Assembly: GCF_947493425.1 (NCBI RefSeq)
Contig: NZ_CANLRP010000009.1
Location: 27,204 to 91,203, forward strand
Reading direction: 5' to 3'
Length of the DNA: 64,000 nt
DNA from: an uncultured Microscilla sp.
GTDB taxonomy: Bacteria; Bacteroidota; Bacteroidia; Cytophagales; Microscillaceae
Shown here: positions 1 through 9,227 of the stretch, piece by piece
Layout of the letters: each line of letters opens with the position of its first letter
Position numbering within the stretch: position 1 is the stretch's first letter
Made by a program: the position numbers and the translations under genes
Notes under the pieces: generated by a model
What the model was told of the DNA's origin: nothing
What the model saw: only the letters and a program-made list of their open reading frames with translations
Database searches by the model: none

Positions 1-374
1 GCAAAGGTGCTGGCTCCTAGCAGGTACATGGTATTGCCCAAAATTTTGTTGATGGTTTTGGAAGGGTAAGCTGAACCGTGGTTCGCATCATGCATCACAC
101 ACATTCCGATACCAGCTTTGCCAATACCAATAAGAAATGTGAAAAATAACATTACCCAGATTGAAAAATATCCAGTCAAAATCAGTACAAATGGTATAAT
201 GTACAAACCAAGCATTGCTGCTGTTTTAATGGCAAAATGATGATTGCCATATTTAGAAATTTCGTTTTCTTTAAAATAATTATCTACATTTTTTCGCAGT
301 GTAGAAAAAAAGTCAGCCTTGCTTGTTGGGTAAAATCGCAACTTGGCGGCTTGGGGGTCGTTTTTGCGACTCAT
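1..374 (-). CDS. fatty acid desaturase, N-terminal part (cut by window edge)
   Basis: The gene reads leftward from an ATG at 374-372 and runs off position 1, so only about the first 124 residues are visible. They are nearly the same as the first third of the complete desaturase at 600-1727: the N-terminal SKADFFSTLRKNVDNYFKEN block is shared exactly, a hydrophobic stretch follows, then the first histidine box HDANHG. This is a membrane di-iron acyl-lipid or acyl-CoA desaturase that inserts a double bond into membrane fatty acids. The two genes are tandem paralogs in the same direction with a 225-base spacer that carries a strong hairpin, so they are probably separate transcripts. The catalytic second and third boxes lie outside the window and cannot be checked. 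Confidence 0.88.
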   Translation of the reverse strand, partial: MSRKNDPQAAKLRFYPTSKADFFSTLRKNVDNYFKENEISKYGNHHFAIKTAAMLGLYIIPFVLILTGYFSIWVMLFFTFLIGIGKAGIGMCVMHDANHGSAYPSKTINKILGNTMYLLGASTF

Positions 375-540
375 AATGAATAATAGTATTTTAAGATTGT
401 GTGTGATTGATTGACTAGCCCTCAACATTCCTAAAACCAAAGTATGATACTTTATATAAACGGTATTATAAAGAAGAATTAAAAGCTATATATTGTACCC
501 TATGATAGTATGGGTATAATTGTCACTTAAACTTTAAGTA

Positions 541-581
541 AAACATCAGCACTTTATCTCTCAGACAAAGTGCTGATGTTT
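541..581. terminator. bidirectional hairpin between the two desaturases
   Basis: A perfect 15-bp stem (541-555 with 567-581) and an 11-base loop follow the end of the 600-1727 gene. The outer pairs are A-T, so a U-rich tail exists in both directions. It most likely ends transcription of the second desaturase before the first. Confidence 0.75.
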
Positions 582-599
582 TTTGCAGGCAACACAGTT

Positions 600-1727
600 T
601 TAGGCATGGGTAGGCTGTAACTCATTGCTTCCCAAAGCCTTCAAGGTTTTTAGGTGAGAAACTATAGCACTGCGAAACGTAGGCATTTCATTGTAAGGCA
701 GGTTAAATTCTAGTGCAGTGTTTTTCACAATGTCAGAAAGAGCTTTGTAATGCACATGGCATATATGAGGGAATAAGTGGTGCTCTATTTGGAAGTTAAG
801 CCCTCCTATGTACCACGATAATAGCTTATTATTTCGGGCAAAGTCGGCAGTAGTGTGTAGCTGGTGTACAGCCCAGGTGTTTTCCAGGTTTTGTCCGTTT
901 TCTGGTACATGATGATGCTCCGTATCTTCTACTACGTGTGCCATCTGAAAAATTACACTCAAAATAAACCCAGTAGTGAAGTGAGCTACACAGAAGCCAA
1001 TAAGCAATTGCCACCAGGTAATGTCAACCAATAGTAGAGGCAAACCAATAGCTACCAACAGATAAAGGATTTTGGTAGAAAAAAGAATAAGAACTTCTTT
1101 TGCCTGGTTGGTATTTTTCTTTTTAAACTGAGAGTTTTTACTGGTATAGCGAAACACCTTGACAAAGTCTTTAAAAAGCATTGAGAAGGTCATCAGACTG
1201 TAGAGAGCAAATGCATAAATGTGTTGGTATTTATGTATTTTCTTTAGTTCAGCATAAGGCGATAAACGGATGATGAATTTTGTTTCTATATCTTCGTCTA
1301 CTTCAAATACATTGGTGTAGGTATGGTGCAACACATTGTGTTGAATACGCCAGTTAAATGCACTGGCACCTAGCAGGTACATAGTACTTCCCAGTAGTTT
1401 ATTGACTGTTTTCGATGGAGAAGTTGCTCCGTGGTTAGCATCGTGCATGATACACATACCTATACCAGCTTTGCCTACTCCAATCAAGAATGCGAAAAAC
1501 AGCATTGCCCAGGCCGAAAAAAAGTTGGTAAGAATCAATACAAATGGTATTACATATAGACTTAGCATTGCAATAGTTTTGAATGCAAAGTGATTGTTAG
1601 CATACTTTGAAATTTGATTTTCTTTGAAATAATTGTCTACATTCTTACGAAGTGTAGAAAAGAAGTCTGCCTTGCTTGTTGGAGAGAAGCGTAAATTGGC
1701 AGTTTGAGTAGCATTTTTATGACTCAT
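600..1727 (-). CDS. membrane fatty acid desaturase
   Basis: A 375-aa integral-membrane di-iron desaturase. The three histidine boxes are complete: HDANH at 95-99, HNVLHH at 130-135 and QIEHH at 313-317. Hydrophobic pairs lie near 50-95 and 215-262. A Gln in the third box (QxxHH) is typical of the front-end and linoleoyl-CoA type family; no cytochrome b5 domain is fused, so electrons must come from a separate donor. The enzyme probably adjusts membrane fluidity. ATG at 1725-1727 is the only sensible start, and the first residues MSHKN match MSRKN of the neighbour. It is the upstream member of a tandem pair with the truncated gene at the window start. Exact regioselectivity cannot be read from the sequence. 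Confidence 0.9.
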   Translation of the reverse strand: MSHKNATQTANLRFSPTSKADFFSTLRKNVDNYFKENQISKYANNHFAFKTIAMLSLYVIPFVLILTNFFSAWAMLFFAFLIGVGKAGIGMCIMHDANHGATSPSKTVNKLLGSTMYLLGASAFNWRIQHNVLHHTYTNVFEVDEDIETKFIIRLSPYAELKKIHKYQHIYAFALYSLMTFSMLFKDFVKVFRYTSKNSQFKKKNTNQAKEVLILFSTKILYLLVAIGLPLLLVDITWWQLLIGFCVAHFTTGFILSVIFQMAHVVEDTEHHHVPENGQNLENTWAVHQLHTTADFARNNKLLSWYIGGLNFQIEHHLFPHICHVHYKALSDIVKNTALEFNLPYNEMPTFRSAIVSHLKTLKALGSNELQPTHA

Positions 1728-2051
1728 AATGAATACTAAGTGAAATTAAAATTTTATTGTTATTTTGTACATTCAAGTCCGAGTTGTGGAAAGGTTCTGT
1801 AACAGGAGAGAAGTTTAGGGAAAACTGAGTTGTTTAATTAAGAATGATTTTAAATTACGTTTTCAAATATAAACTTACACCTGTTTTAATCAAAAAATGA
1901 TAAACTTATACAAAAATGTATCTATTAAGGTTTACGATAAGTCTATAATATATGTCAATAATATAGTATAAAGCCGTGTGATGCAATGTTTTGTTTGAAA
2001 ATATCAAAAATAAAAGATTTTATTTAGGGTAAAACGCTGATAGTGAAGATA
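1728..2051. other. AT-rich intergenic region
   Basis: About 320 bases between two leftward genes. It is very AT-rich and must hold the promoter of the desaturase. I see no open frame with coding character and no strong hairpin. Confidence 0.5.
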
Positions 2052-2789
2052 TTATTTTTTGACCACCTTGCCTATACCAGTGCCCTCTACCTGAATGTTT
2101 TCAGGTTCATTGTAGTAAAATACATTTCCCTTGTTTTGCGAGTTAAAAGTTACATTTAGTGATTTAATAGGAAATACATGCATGTTGTTAAGATTTTCAT
2201 GCAGTACATCTAGTTTCTCCACGCGAAGTTTTTCTGCAAATATTTCTCCCATTCCATTGGTATGTAAAAATGCAGTATTGGAGCTCCCTTCAAGGTGGAT
2301 ATAAGACGTACTGGAGGTAAACAGGTTGATGCTGTTTGCCTGAATTTTTAGGTCAATATCACCTGAGTTTTTACAAAGAATACTCAAGTCGTTTACTTCA
2401 AGTGTTTCTGTAGTATGTAACTTACTAAAACCAAAATGTTCGATGTTTTGGACAAATTTAGCACCTATACTCACTTTTACAGGAGTGTTATAACTTCTTG
2501 CCCAATTGCAGGTATTTTCATTGGTTACTTTCAGAATGCTGCCTTCTACTTCTGTTTTGACAGACGACATAAGGTTTTTACCTGCTTCTATAGTAATTGT
2601 TCTAATCGTATCGTTACGTAATATCACTTCTATATTGTCACTAATCAAAATAGAAGTAAAGTCGCTTACTGCCCGTTCTTCTTTAACAATTTCGCCTGTA
2701 CGCTTCAAACACTCTGCAGGATTACAAGCAGGGTTCATTAACAAAACAAATAAGCTCAATGTATATAAAAAAATCTTTTTCATTGTCAT
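2052..2789 (-). CDS. DUF2807 (head GIN) lipoprotein
   Basis: A 245-aa exported protein. The N-terminus has a basic start, a hydrophobic core (about 5-18) and a lipobox ending at Cys22 (LMNPAC), so it is likely a lipoprotein. The mature part alternates short beta-strand-like segments such as SDFTSILISDNIEVIL and DLSILCKNSGDIDLKIQA, the pattern of the DUF2807 putative auto-transporter adhesin domain, common in Bacteroidota. Function is not established for the family; the right-handed beta-helix-like repeats suggest a surface role. ATG codons occur at residues 1 and 3; either could be used. It is codirectional with the deacylase upstream (gap 43 bases to that gene's stop), so the two may be cotranscribed. 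Confidence 0.8.
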   Translation of the reverse strand: MTMKKIFLYTLSLFVLLMNPACNPAECLKRTGEIVKEERAVSDFTSILISDNIEVILRNDTIRTITIEAGKNLMSSVKTEVEGSILKVTNENTCNWARSYNTPVKVSIGAKFVQNIEHFGFSKLHTTETLEVNDLSILCKNSGDIDLKIQANSINLFTSSTSYIHLEGSSNTAFLHTNGMGEIFAEKLRVEKLDVLHENLNNMHVFPIKSLNVTFNSQNKGNVFYYNEPENIQVEGTGIGKVVKK

Positions 2790-2832
2790 TCAAATATGTT
2801 GAGAAATGTGGCCAAGGGTTGAGTATTTATCT

Positions 2833-3966
2833 TTAGAAATAATAACCTAAAGACCATTCTATGGCTTCGGCTACCCCCAAATAAGTTTTAAAAGTATACT
2901 GCCCAAAAAAGTGTTTATGAAAGTAATATTTCATCCCATAGCGTTGATAAATAGGCATATCCACCGGGGTATTATCAGGTTCTTTGTTAAAAGGGCGATA
3001 CACATAGTAACCCAGTTGTGTAACAAGTGCCAAACGACCAGCCAATAGCTCATGACCGGCTACAATGGCTACTCTACGAAAATCTGGTACAGGTTGTTGG
3101 GCATTGGTGTATAATCGTTGTGCATATTTTTCCAATGCAGTGTTATGTGAATACTCTACACCAAAATTCAAGGCGCTTTTACGGCTTACCCGTTTGCTTG
3201 CCAATGCTGTAACGCCTACTACATGGTTTTTACGAGCTTGATTGGCGTCTAACTCTATAATACTGCCTGAAACTAGAGCATGAAAACTCCATTTTTTTTC
3301 ATAATTGGCTAAAGAGTCTTTAAGAACCACGTGTTCGGTGTGTGGGGTATAGGTGACTCCTAAACTTAAAGAAGGAATATTAATACTGGCATTGGGTAGG
3401 CTGTAGGCAGCGTTGGAGTAATGGCTCAAGTCAAGCCCTGTATGTAACTTTATACGTGAATTGATCCGATAATTATACTCTAGCCCCATGTACATTACGT
3501 TATTGAATGTGCTGCTGAACATCAGATTTTTGGGGTTAGAGTGTATAGTCCAAGGGTTATTGGTATAGACGATTCCCGGACCAAGTTTAAACTCCAGCCT
3601 GGAGCGACGATTTTCACTTAGACGCCATTTCATGAATGGCACCAATGCCCAAGCCTCACCTAAAATGGGGTTTCTGAAATCAAAGTAAAAAAGAGAAAGT
3701 CCTATCTGAGGGAAACCATAGGCCGCTTCCCAGCCGTGTTTTCCGGTAGTAAGCCAGGAAGCGGTGACTTCGAACCCTGCTGGGTGTGAGCTTGACAAGT
3801 GACTTACGAGCTCTCCGTTGTTAATAATAGAGCCATAGTGAGCAGAAACACTAAACTCCTTGGGTACAAAACGGGAAGATTTGTTGGTTTTTGTGAGTGG
3901 CTGAGCCTGTAGGTATGTAATTGAAAACAACCCTAATAAAAGTATTGATAAAAGTAAGTTTTTCAT
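2833..3966 (-). CDS. acyloxyacyl hydrolase, PagL-type lipid A deacylase family
   Basis: A 377-aa outer-membrane beta-barrel candidate. I place the start at the ATG at 3966, which gives a clean signal peptide (MKNLLLSILLLGLFSITYLQAQ). A longer frame to 4029 would run into a dispersed repeat. The first half carries the family hallmark SHYSNAA, with His182 and Ser184 as the probable catalytic pair of PagL-type enzymes, and alternating aromatic barrel strands. PagL removes a 3-O-linked acyl chain from lipid A; in Bacteroidota the related long forms have a second barrel-like half, as here (residues about 215-377). The exact substrate is not shown by sequence. It lies directly upstream of the DUF2807 lipoprotein. 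Confidence 0.78.
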   Translation of the reverse strand: MKNLLLSILLLGLFSITYLQAQPLTKTNKSSRFVPKEFSVSAHYGSIINNGELVSHLSSSHPAGFEVTASWLTTGKHGWEAAYGFPQIGLSLFYFDFRNPILGEAWALVPFMKWRLSENRRSRLEFKLGPGIVYTNNPWTIHSNPKNLMFSSTFNNVMYMGLEYNYRINSRIKLHTGLDLSHYSNAAYSLPNASINIPSLSLGVTYTPHTEHVVLKDSLANYEKKWSFHALVSGSIIELDANQARKNHVVGVTALASKRVSRKSALNFGVEYSHNTALEKYAQRLYTNAQQPVPDFRRVAIVAGHELLAGRLALVTQLGYYVYRPFNKEPDNTPVDMPIYQRYGMKYYFHKHFFGQYTFKTYLGVAEAIEWSLGYYF

Positions 3967-3998
3967 TATAACTTGGGGTATCAAATAAAAGAGTTTTA

Positions 3999-4165
3999 AC
4001 TTAGTAATGGTTGAAAATAAAGTATCCATTTGGAGATAGAGATTTGCTACTGAGGCGAGGCATTTTTTGCGCTCGTAGTAACGCTACGGGCAATAAAAAT
4101 AACGAAGCATCAGGAGTAAAGGTCATTTCCTAAATCGAAAGGTTATTTTTTGTCCATTACTTAGG
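3999..4165. repeat. dispersed palindromic repeat, copy A
   Basis: The left end (CTTAGTAATGGTTGAAAATAA) and right end (TTATTTTTTGTCCATTACTTAG) are imperfect inverted repeats. The core holds GAGGCGAGGCATTTTTTGCG, a short hairpin CGTAG-taacg-CTACG and AATAACGAAGCATCAGG. The same plan recurs near 26407, 57254 and 57413. It fills the divergent space between the deacylase and the TPR gene. Confidence 0.7.
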
Positions 4166-4183
4166 TTATTAAAAATCGATACA

Positions 4184-5026
4184 ATGCAAAGATATATATT
4201 TCTTGGATTATGCCTTCTAATAACAGCAAGTAAACTCAAGGCGCAAGAAGCAAAAGCAATCGTTTTTTTGCAAAAAGCAAAGAAAGCTTATCAGAATAAA
4301 AAGCTGGGAGAAACCCAAAAGTATCTGGATAGTGCTTTGCAGACAGATAACACTTATGCAAAGGCGTATGCCAGGAGAGGTTTGTTGAAGTATGAATTGT
4401 CTGAGATGGACCATGCTTTGAACGATTATGGCAAAGCCATTGCCCTGGTTGAGCGCCAAGCGCGTAAAGATTACTTATTTTTGGCAAAACTATATTACAG
4501 AAGAGGGGCTACTTATCACCAAAAATTATTGAATAAAAAAGCCTTGAAAGATTTTAATAAAGCCCTTAAGTTTAATCCTCGATATACCCAGGCTTATGTG
4601 GCAAGAGGTGTTTTGAGGGAAAATAAAAATAACCTGAAGGGTGCCCTCAAAGATTATAGTAAGGCAATTAGTATCGATACTTCCTTTGCTATGGCGTATT
4701 ACAACCGTGGATTGGCCTATTACAACCTAGATAAAACAACTAAAGCATTGAGAGATTGGACCAAGGCGTTGAGCATCAATAAAAAATATGTAGATGTATA
4801 CCTTGCCCGTGCTTTTGCCTATCAAGCCAGAGAAGATTATACCATGGCACTACAAGATTATGAACAAGCAATTAAACACAATATTTATAGTGCAGAGGCT
4901 TACTTGAACCGAGGGATAGTGTATCAACAACTGGGGAAGAAAAACGAAGCCTGTGCTGACTGGAAACAATCGATAAAAGTAGGAGGAGTAGAGGCACAAA
5001 AATACCTTGACAAATACTGTAAGTAA
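4184..5026 (+). CDS. secreted TPR-repeat protein
   Basis: A 280-aa protein with a signal peptide (about residues 1-20, ending in KAQ) followed by tetratricopeptide repeats over almost the whole mature length. Typical TPR cores are visible: AYARRGLLKYELSEMDHAL, AYVARGVLRENKNNLKGAL, AYYNRGLAYYNLDKTTKAL and AYLNRGIVYQQLGKKNEA, at about 34-residue spacing. No catalytic domain follows. TPR arrays mediate protein-protein contacts; this one would act in the periplasm. It stands alone: the upstream neighbour is divergent and the downstream one convergent. The partner is unknown. Confidence 0.85.
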   Translation: MQRYIFLGLCLLITASKLKAQEAKAIVFLQKAKKAYQNKKLGETQKYLDSALQTDNTYAKAYARRGLLKYELSEMDHALNDYGKAIALVERQARKDYLFLAKLYYRRGATYHQKLLNKKALKDFNKALKFNPRYTQAYVARGVLRENKNNLKGALKDYSKAISIDTSFAMAYYNRGLAYYNLDKTTKALRDWTKALSINKKYVDVYLARAFAYQAREDYTMALQDYEQAIKHNIYSAEAYLNRGIVYQQLGKKNEACADWKQSIKVGGVEAQKYLDKYCK

Positions 5027-5028
5027 GA

Positions 5029-5080
5029 GCTTGTTTAAACTTTTGTGTATAGAGTAGTTTCCGATGAGTTTTAAACAAGC
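5029..5080. terminator. hairpin between convergent TPR and phosphorylase genes
   Basis: An 11-bp perfect stem, GCTTGTTTAAA (5029-5039) with TTTAAACAAGC (5070-5080). It starts right after the TPR stop codon. The loop is long (30 bases) and there is no clear T tract, so it may be a repeat element rather than a classic terminator; the same GAGCTTGTTTAAA begins again at 63898. Confidence 0.45.
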
Positions 5081-5112
5081 CCTAATATGAGTGAGTTCCT
5101 CAAAAATAAATG

Positions 5113-5970
5113 TTAGACTCTTTCTAAAACCGTCTCAATCATTCGTTCTATTACTTTTTGAGGATTAGCCGAAAACTGATGGTTGATACGACTGGCAATA
5201 ATAGCATTGATTGAAAGTATTTTGTGTCCTAGAAGCTTGGCCATTGCATAGTATCCAGAAGTTTCCATTTCAAAGTTGGTAAGTTTGAAGTTGTTATGGT
5301 TAAAGTTTACAAGTTTCTCTATGTATTCACTGTTTTTAGGCGAAAGCCGTAACTTGCGCCCTTGTGGGGCATAAAACCCTGGACAAGTCAATGTATTGCC
5401 TGGCAGCATGTCAAAAGCAAATTGGTTTTTGAGGTTGGTATCACAAGCTACTGCATAAGGAGTAAAAGGAAGCTCAAGGTTTTGTTGTAATTTTTGTCCA
5501 ATGGCTGCTTCATTTTCTGTTTGAGGCAAGTTATAAAAACACATCAATGTATCGAGCCCTATGCCGTATTCAGAGACCAGTAGACTGTCTAGGGGAATAT
5601 CTTGCTGTAAAGCCCCTGAGGTTCCCAATCTGATAATAGACAAAGAGCGAGTGCTGGGTTTAGGGGTTCGGGTTTTTAAATCTATATTGACTAAAGCATC
5701 CAACTCTGTCATTAAAATCTCAATATTATCTGTACCCATCCCTGAAGATATAACAGTTACCCTTTTACCGTTTAGTAAGCCCGTATGAGTGACAAATTCA
5801 CGCTTTTGGATACGCAATTCTATTTTGTCAAAATAGCGGGACACCATTTCTACCCGATTAGGATCACCTACGGTCAAAATTGTGTCAGCAATTTGTTCAG
5901 GCAACAAATGTAAATGATAAATACTACCATTGGGACTTAAAATGAGTTCAGAAGATGGTATAGGCTGCAT
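5113..5970 (-). CDS. nucleoside phosphorylase (uridine phosphorylase-like)
   Basis: A 285-aa protein of the PNP/UDP phosphorylase superfamily, which cleaves nucleosides with phosphate to a free base and (deoxy)ribose 1-phosphate in the cytosol. Visible motifs are the phosphate-binding GDPNRV (35-40), SSGMGTDNIEI (about 76-86), IRLGTSGALQ (about 113-122) and the ribose/base region NFEMETSGYYAMAKLLGHK near 233-251. The MET in that last motif is the nucleoside-binding signature. The length is slightly above the 250 aa of E. coli Udp, in line with the longer forms of Bacteroidota. Base specificity (uridine versus purine) cannot be settled by eye. It stands alone, convergent with the TPR gene. Confidence 0.85.
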   Translation of the reverse strand: MQPIPSSELILSPNGSIYHLHLLPEQIADTILTVGDPNRVEMVSRYFDKIELRIQKREFVTHTGLLNGKRVTVISSGMGTDNIEILMTELDALVNIDLKTRTPKPSTRSLSIIRLGTSGALQQDIPLDSLLVSEYGIGLDTLMCFYNLPQTENEAAIGQKLQQNLELPFTPYAVACDTNLKNQFAFDMLPGNTLTCPGFYAPQGRKLRLSPKNSEYIEKLVNFNHNNFKLTNFEMETSGYYAMAKLLGHKILSINAIIASRINHQFSANPQKVIERMIETVLERV

Positions 5971-6154
5971 ATTAGTATGATAGTTAAAACCTTTGAAAAT
6001 AATTTTAAATCAATCTGCCAATTACTACAAAAAATGCGAAAAACGCCTACATTTGATATTAAATTTTATATTTGTGTGTCAAGTAATTCTGTTTCCTAAA
6101 ACTTTCATTACTTTTAAACATACAAACACCATTTACTAACTGATCTAACTCCCC

Positions 6155-8029
6155 ATGTTTAAATTACATTTCGTGGATAAGCTCAGGTCATTGTGGAAAA
6201 GCATATACGCTAATTTGGATATTCTGCATGACTCTGCTCCTTTAGCAACAGTAAGAGAAATCGATGCCAATATTGAGATCAAAGGATACAATATCTGGAT
6301 ATTGGTTTGCTCGGCCTTGCTGGCGTCTATAGGCTTAGATACGAATTCTACTGCAGTGATTATTGGTGCGATGCTTATATCGCCTCTGATGTCGCCAATA
6401 TTGGGGGTGGGGCTAGGCTTTGGCATCAACAACCGCCAAATGCTGGAGCGTTCAGGTAGAAACCTGTTAATTGCTACGATTGCCAGTTTGCTGGCAAGTT
6501 GGTTGTATTTTGCATTTACGCCTTTGGGCGAGATTACCCCAGAGATTTCGGGTAGAACTAAACCTACTTTGCTTGATGTATTGGTGGCTTTTTTTGGTGG
6601 AGTAGCAGGAGTAGTTTCGGGTTCACGCAAAGAAAAAACCAACGCCATTCCGGGGGTGGCCATTGCTACTGCTTTGATGCCTCCGCTGTGTTCGGCAGGC
6701 TTTGGGTTGGCAAAAATGGAGTGGACCGTATTTTTGGGAGCTTTTTACTTGTTTTTTATCAACGCCGTATTCATTAGCCTTTCTACATATTTAATAGTAC
6801 GATACCTTAAGTTTAATGAAATAATTAAAGCTGAGCGCAAAGCCAGGGTCAAGGTATTGAGCGAAAAAGCTGAAACCAAAAAAGGGTTAAGTGTTGATGA
6901 GCAGTCAGAGTTGGCGCAGGTAAAAATGGAACAGGCACAAGAGCTAAAAGACCATCAAAAAAGGTTTTTTGCCCGATTAATCCCTTATTTCTTAGTAGCT
7001 GTAATAGCTCCAAGTATCTACTTTTTATTAACCTTTATTCAGGAACAACGCACCAAAAACCGAATAGAAGAAGTAGTAAATGAGCAGTTGAAGCGAAAAG
7101 CAGGCTTTGATATTATTCGTTCGGAGGTAATTGATAAAAGCGATAAAAAAGAGATTAAACTGTATATATCGGCTCAAAAAGAAATTACGCAGGTAGAAAA
7201 AAGAAATCTGAACGATGAATTGAACCGAAATGGTTTGGGAGATTATACAATGAATATTTCCAGAATTAACATTACCAAAGATGAAATAGATGAACTTAAC
7301 TCGAAGATTGTCGCCAACTTCTTTGACCTGAAGAATAACTTTACTACGCTCGAAACTAAGTTCGACTCTTTGCAAAGAGCACAACTAAAAATTCAACAAC
7401 AGCGAACCAATGTTGACTTTATGGTGCATATATCTAATGAGTTAAAAATATTTTATCCTTTAATAGATAGTGTTACAGTGAAACCCTTGCCTAATTTTTT
7501 GGTCATTGATAACTCCAAAAATATGTCTAATCGTAGCACTCGTAGTTCAGTGGAAATAAGAGACCTTAAACACTTTAAACTAGATTGGGACGGAGTGTTT
7601 CCCGATATTACCCGATTAGACTCGGTAGAGTTGCTGAACTTACGTAAGGGAGTCCAAAAAAACAAACACCCACATTTTAAACTTTCCTGGACGTCATTTT
7701 TTCCTAAAATAGAACAGATAAAGAAAGAAAAAGTAGCGACAAACCAAAAGACGAATCAAAAAGATAAAAACAAGGAGCAAAAGAAATCTAACGCTTTGAG
7801 TATAAGTAAAGAACAACGGAGTATTACCACGGTTACCTTGTTTTGGCAACAAGACTCTAGCAGAAGTCTGCCAATTAATGTTCCAATGGAACAGGAAAGG
7901 ATTGAACGTTACTTTATGACTAACCTGAAACTTGACAGTGCAAAAAGTGAGTTGAAGATTCAGCATTTTGTTATGCAGACACCCCAAGACAAAGACGAAA
8001 CCCAAGAGAATGAACCACCAAATAAGTAA
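6155..8029 (+). CDS. DUF389 membrane protein with long C-terminal extension
   Basis: A 624-aa protein. The N-terminal part (about 1-225) is the DUF389 / uncharacterised hydrophobic domain: GYNIWILVCSALLASIGLDT, AVIIGAMLISPLMSPILGVG and GGVAGVVSGS are characteristic, with about six hydrophobic segments between 45 and 215. A charged, probably helical linker (225-270) leads to another membrane segment near 272-292. The last 330 residues are soluble, rich in Lys, Asp and Glu, and include coiled-coil-like stretches; I do not recognise this part. The family's function is unknown; a transport or stress role has been suggested by its membrane topology only. A 28-base gap to the asparaginase gene suggests cotranscription. 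Confidence 0.8.
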   Translation: MFKLHFVDKLRSLWKSIYANLDILHDSAPLATVREIDANIEIKGYNIWILVCSALLASIGLDTNSTAVIIGAMLISPLMSPILGVGLGFGINNRQMLERSGRNLLIATIASLLASWLYFAFTPLGEITPEISGRTKPTLLDVLVAFFGGVAGVVSGSRKEKTNAIPGVAIATALMPPLCSAGFGLAKMEWTVFLGAFYLFFINAVFISLSTYLIVRYLKFNEIIKAERKARVKVLSEKAETKKGLSVDEQSELAQVKMEQAQELKDHQKRFFARLIPYFLVAVIAPSIYFLLTFIQEQRTKNRIEEVVNEQLKRKAGFDIIRSEVIDKSDKKEIKLYISAQKEITQVEKRNLNDELNRNGLGDYTMNISRINITKDEIDELNSKIVANFFDLKNNFTTLETKFDSLQRAQLKIQQQRTNVDFMVHISNELKIFYPLIDSVTVKPLPNFLVIDNSKNMSNRSTRSSVEIRDLKHFKLDWDGVFPDITRLDSVELLNLRKGVQKNKHPHFKLSWTSFFPKIEQIKKEKVATNQKTNQKDKNKEQKKSNALSISKEQRSITTVTLFWQQDSSRSLPINVPMEQERIERYFMTNLKLDSAKSELKIQHFVMQTPQDKDETQENEPPNK

Positions 8030-8057
8030 TTAAAAAACTGGTGTTGACTGAACTAAA

Positions 8058-9128
8058 ATGAAAGTAATACAAATAGATACTGCTACCCCCAACCCTCCTG
8101 AACAGGCAATTTTAATTATTTATACTGGAGGAACCATAGGAATGGTAAAAGATCCAAAAATAGGAGGGGGGTTTGTGCCTTTTGATTTTGAACAAATTTT
8201 GGAGAAAATTCCTGAGCTGCATCATTTCGACATGCAGCTTACGTTGTATTCGCTTGAGCCTTTGATAGACTCTTCAGATATTACTCCTGAGTATTGGTTG
8301 CGTATATCACAAGTAATACAAGAAAACTATGCCCAATATGATGGCTTTGTAATACTACATGGTACAGACACTATGGCGTATAGTGCTTCTGCGCTTAGTT
8401 TTTTGCTAGAAGGACTCAACAAGCCAGTCATTCTCACCGGAGCTCAATTGCCCATAGGTACAGTACGCAACGATGCCCGCACTAATTTATTGACCTCAAT
8501 AGAAATAGCGGCTGCCAAAAAAGATGGGAAGCCACTTGTGCCAGAGGTTTGTATTTGTTTTCATGACCTGTTGTTGAGGGGCAACCGTGCCAAAAAGCTT
8601 GAAAGTGCCCACTTTGATGCTTTTCAATCCGAAAATTATCCTGCATTGGCCACTATAGGCACCCATATCGAGTACAACTTTTCGGCAATATTACCTTACG
8701 AATCAGCCCGTCAATTACAGCTACAGCCTGTTATGGAGTCTAATGTGGCAATATTGAAGATGTTTCCGGGGATTTCGGCAAAGGTGGTAAAAAACCTGTT
8801 AAGTACCGAAGGTTTAAAAGGAGTAGTCCTTGAAACCTATGGTTCGGGCAATGCCCCCACTGTACCTTGGTTTATCGAACTTTTAAAAGAAGCCATTCAG
8901 AAAGGTATCCATATTTTGAACATATCGCAGTGTATAGGTGGGCAGGTAAGGCAAGGAAGGTATGCCACAAGTTCTTTACTTTTAGACGTAGGGGTTTTGG
9001 GCGGCAGTGATCTCACACTAGAGGCTGGCATCACAAAAATGATGTACTTACTAGGTAAAAAAACACCTGCCTCAGCATTCAAAAAACGCCTTGTAGAGCC
9101 TCTATGCGGGGAACTTACACCCATATAA
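8058..9128 (+). CDS. ansA: L-asparaginase, type I (cytosolic)
   Basis: A 356-aa enzyme that hydrolyses asparagine to aspartate and ammonia. The first catalytic signature YTGGTIG (22-28, nucleophile Thr26) and the second, HGTDTMAYSASALSFLL (about 100-116), are intact, with the family's GAQLPIG and RNDARTN blocks following. The C-terminal domain has YGSGNAPT and the ISQCIGGQVRQGRY segment. No signal peptide is present, which fits the cytosolic type I group rather than the periplasmic type II. It closely follows the DUF389 gene. A tRNA gene with its own promoter follows downstream. Confidence 0.9.
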   Translation: MKVIQIDTATPNPPEQAILIIYTGGTIGMVKDPKIGGGFVPFDFEQILEKIPELHHFDMQLTLYSLEPLIDSSDITPEYWLRISQVIQENYAQYDGFVILHGTDTMAYSASALSFLLEGLNKPVILTGAQLPIGTVRNDARTNLLTSIEIAAAKKDGKPLVPEVCICFHDLLLRGNRAKKLESAHFDAFQSENYPALATIGTHIEYNFSAILPYESARQLQLQPVMESNVAILKMFPGISAKVVKNLLSTEGLKGVVLETYGSGNAPTVPWFIELLKEAIQKGIHILNISQCIGGQVRQGRYATSSLLLDVGVLGGSDLTLEAGITKMMYLLGKKTPASAFKKRLVEPLCGELTPI

Positions 9129-9145
9129 AAAGATGAAAACAAAGC

Positions 9146-9175
9146 TTGTATAATTAAAACTAATATTTAACTTTG
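9146..9175 (+). promoter_or_regulatory. Bacteroidota-type promoter for tRNA-Ser
   Basis: TTG at 9146-9148 and TAACTTTG at 9168-9175 match the -33 / -7 consensus (TTG, TAnnTTTG) with 19 bases between. The tRNA begins about 52 bases further on. Confidence 0.6.
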
Positions 9176-9227
9176 CGTCGTACAGTACATTATTCGTTGA
9201 TTTTCAGGAATTCCGTACTTTACAAAA

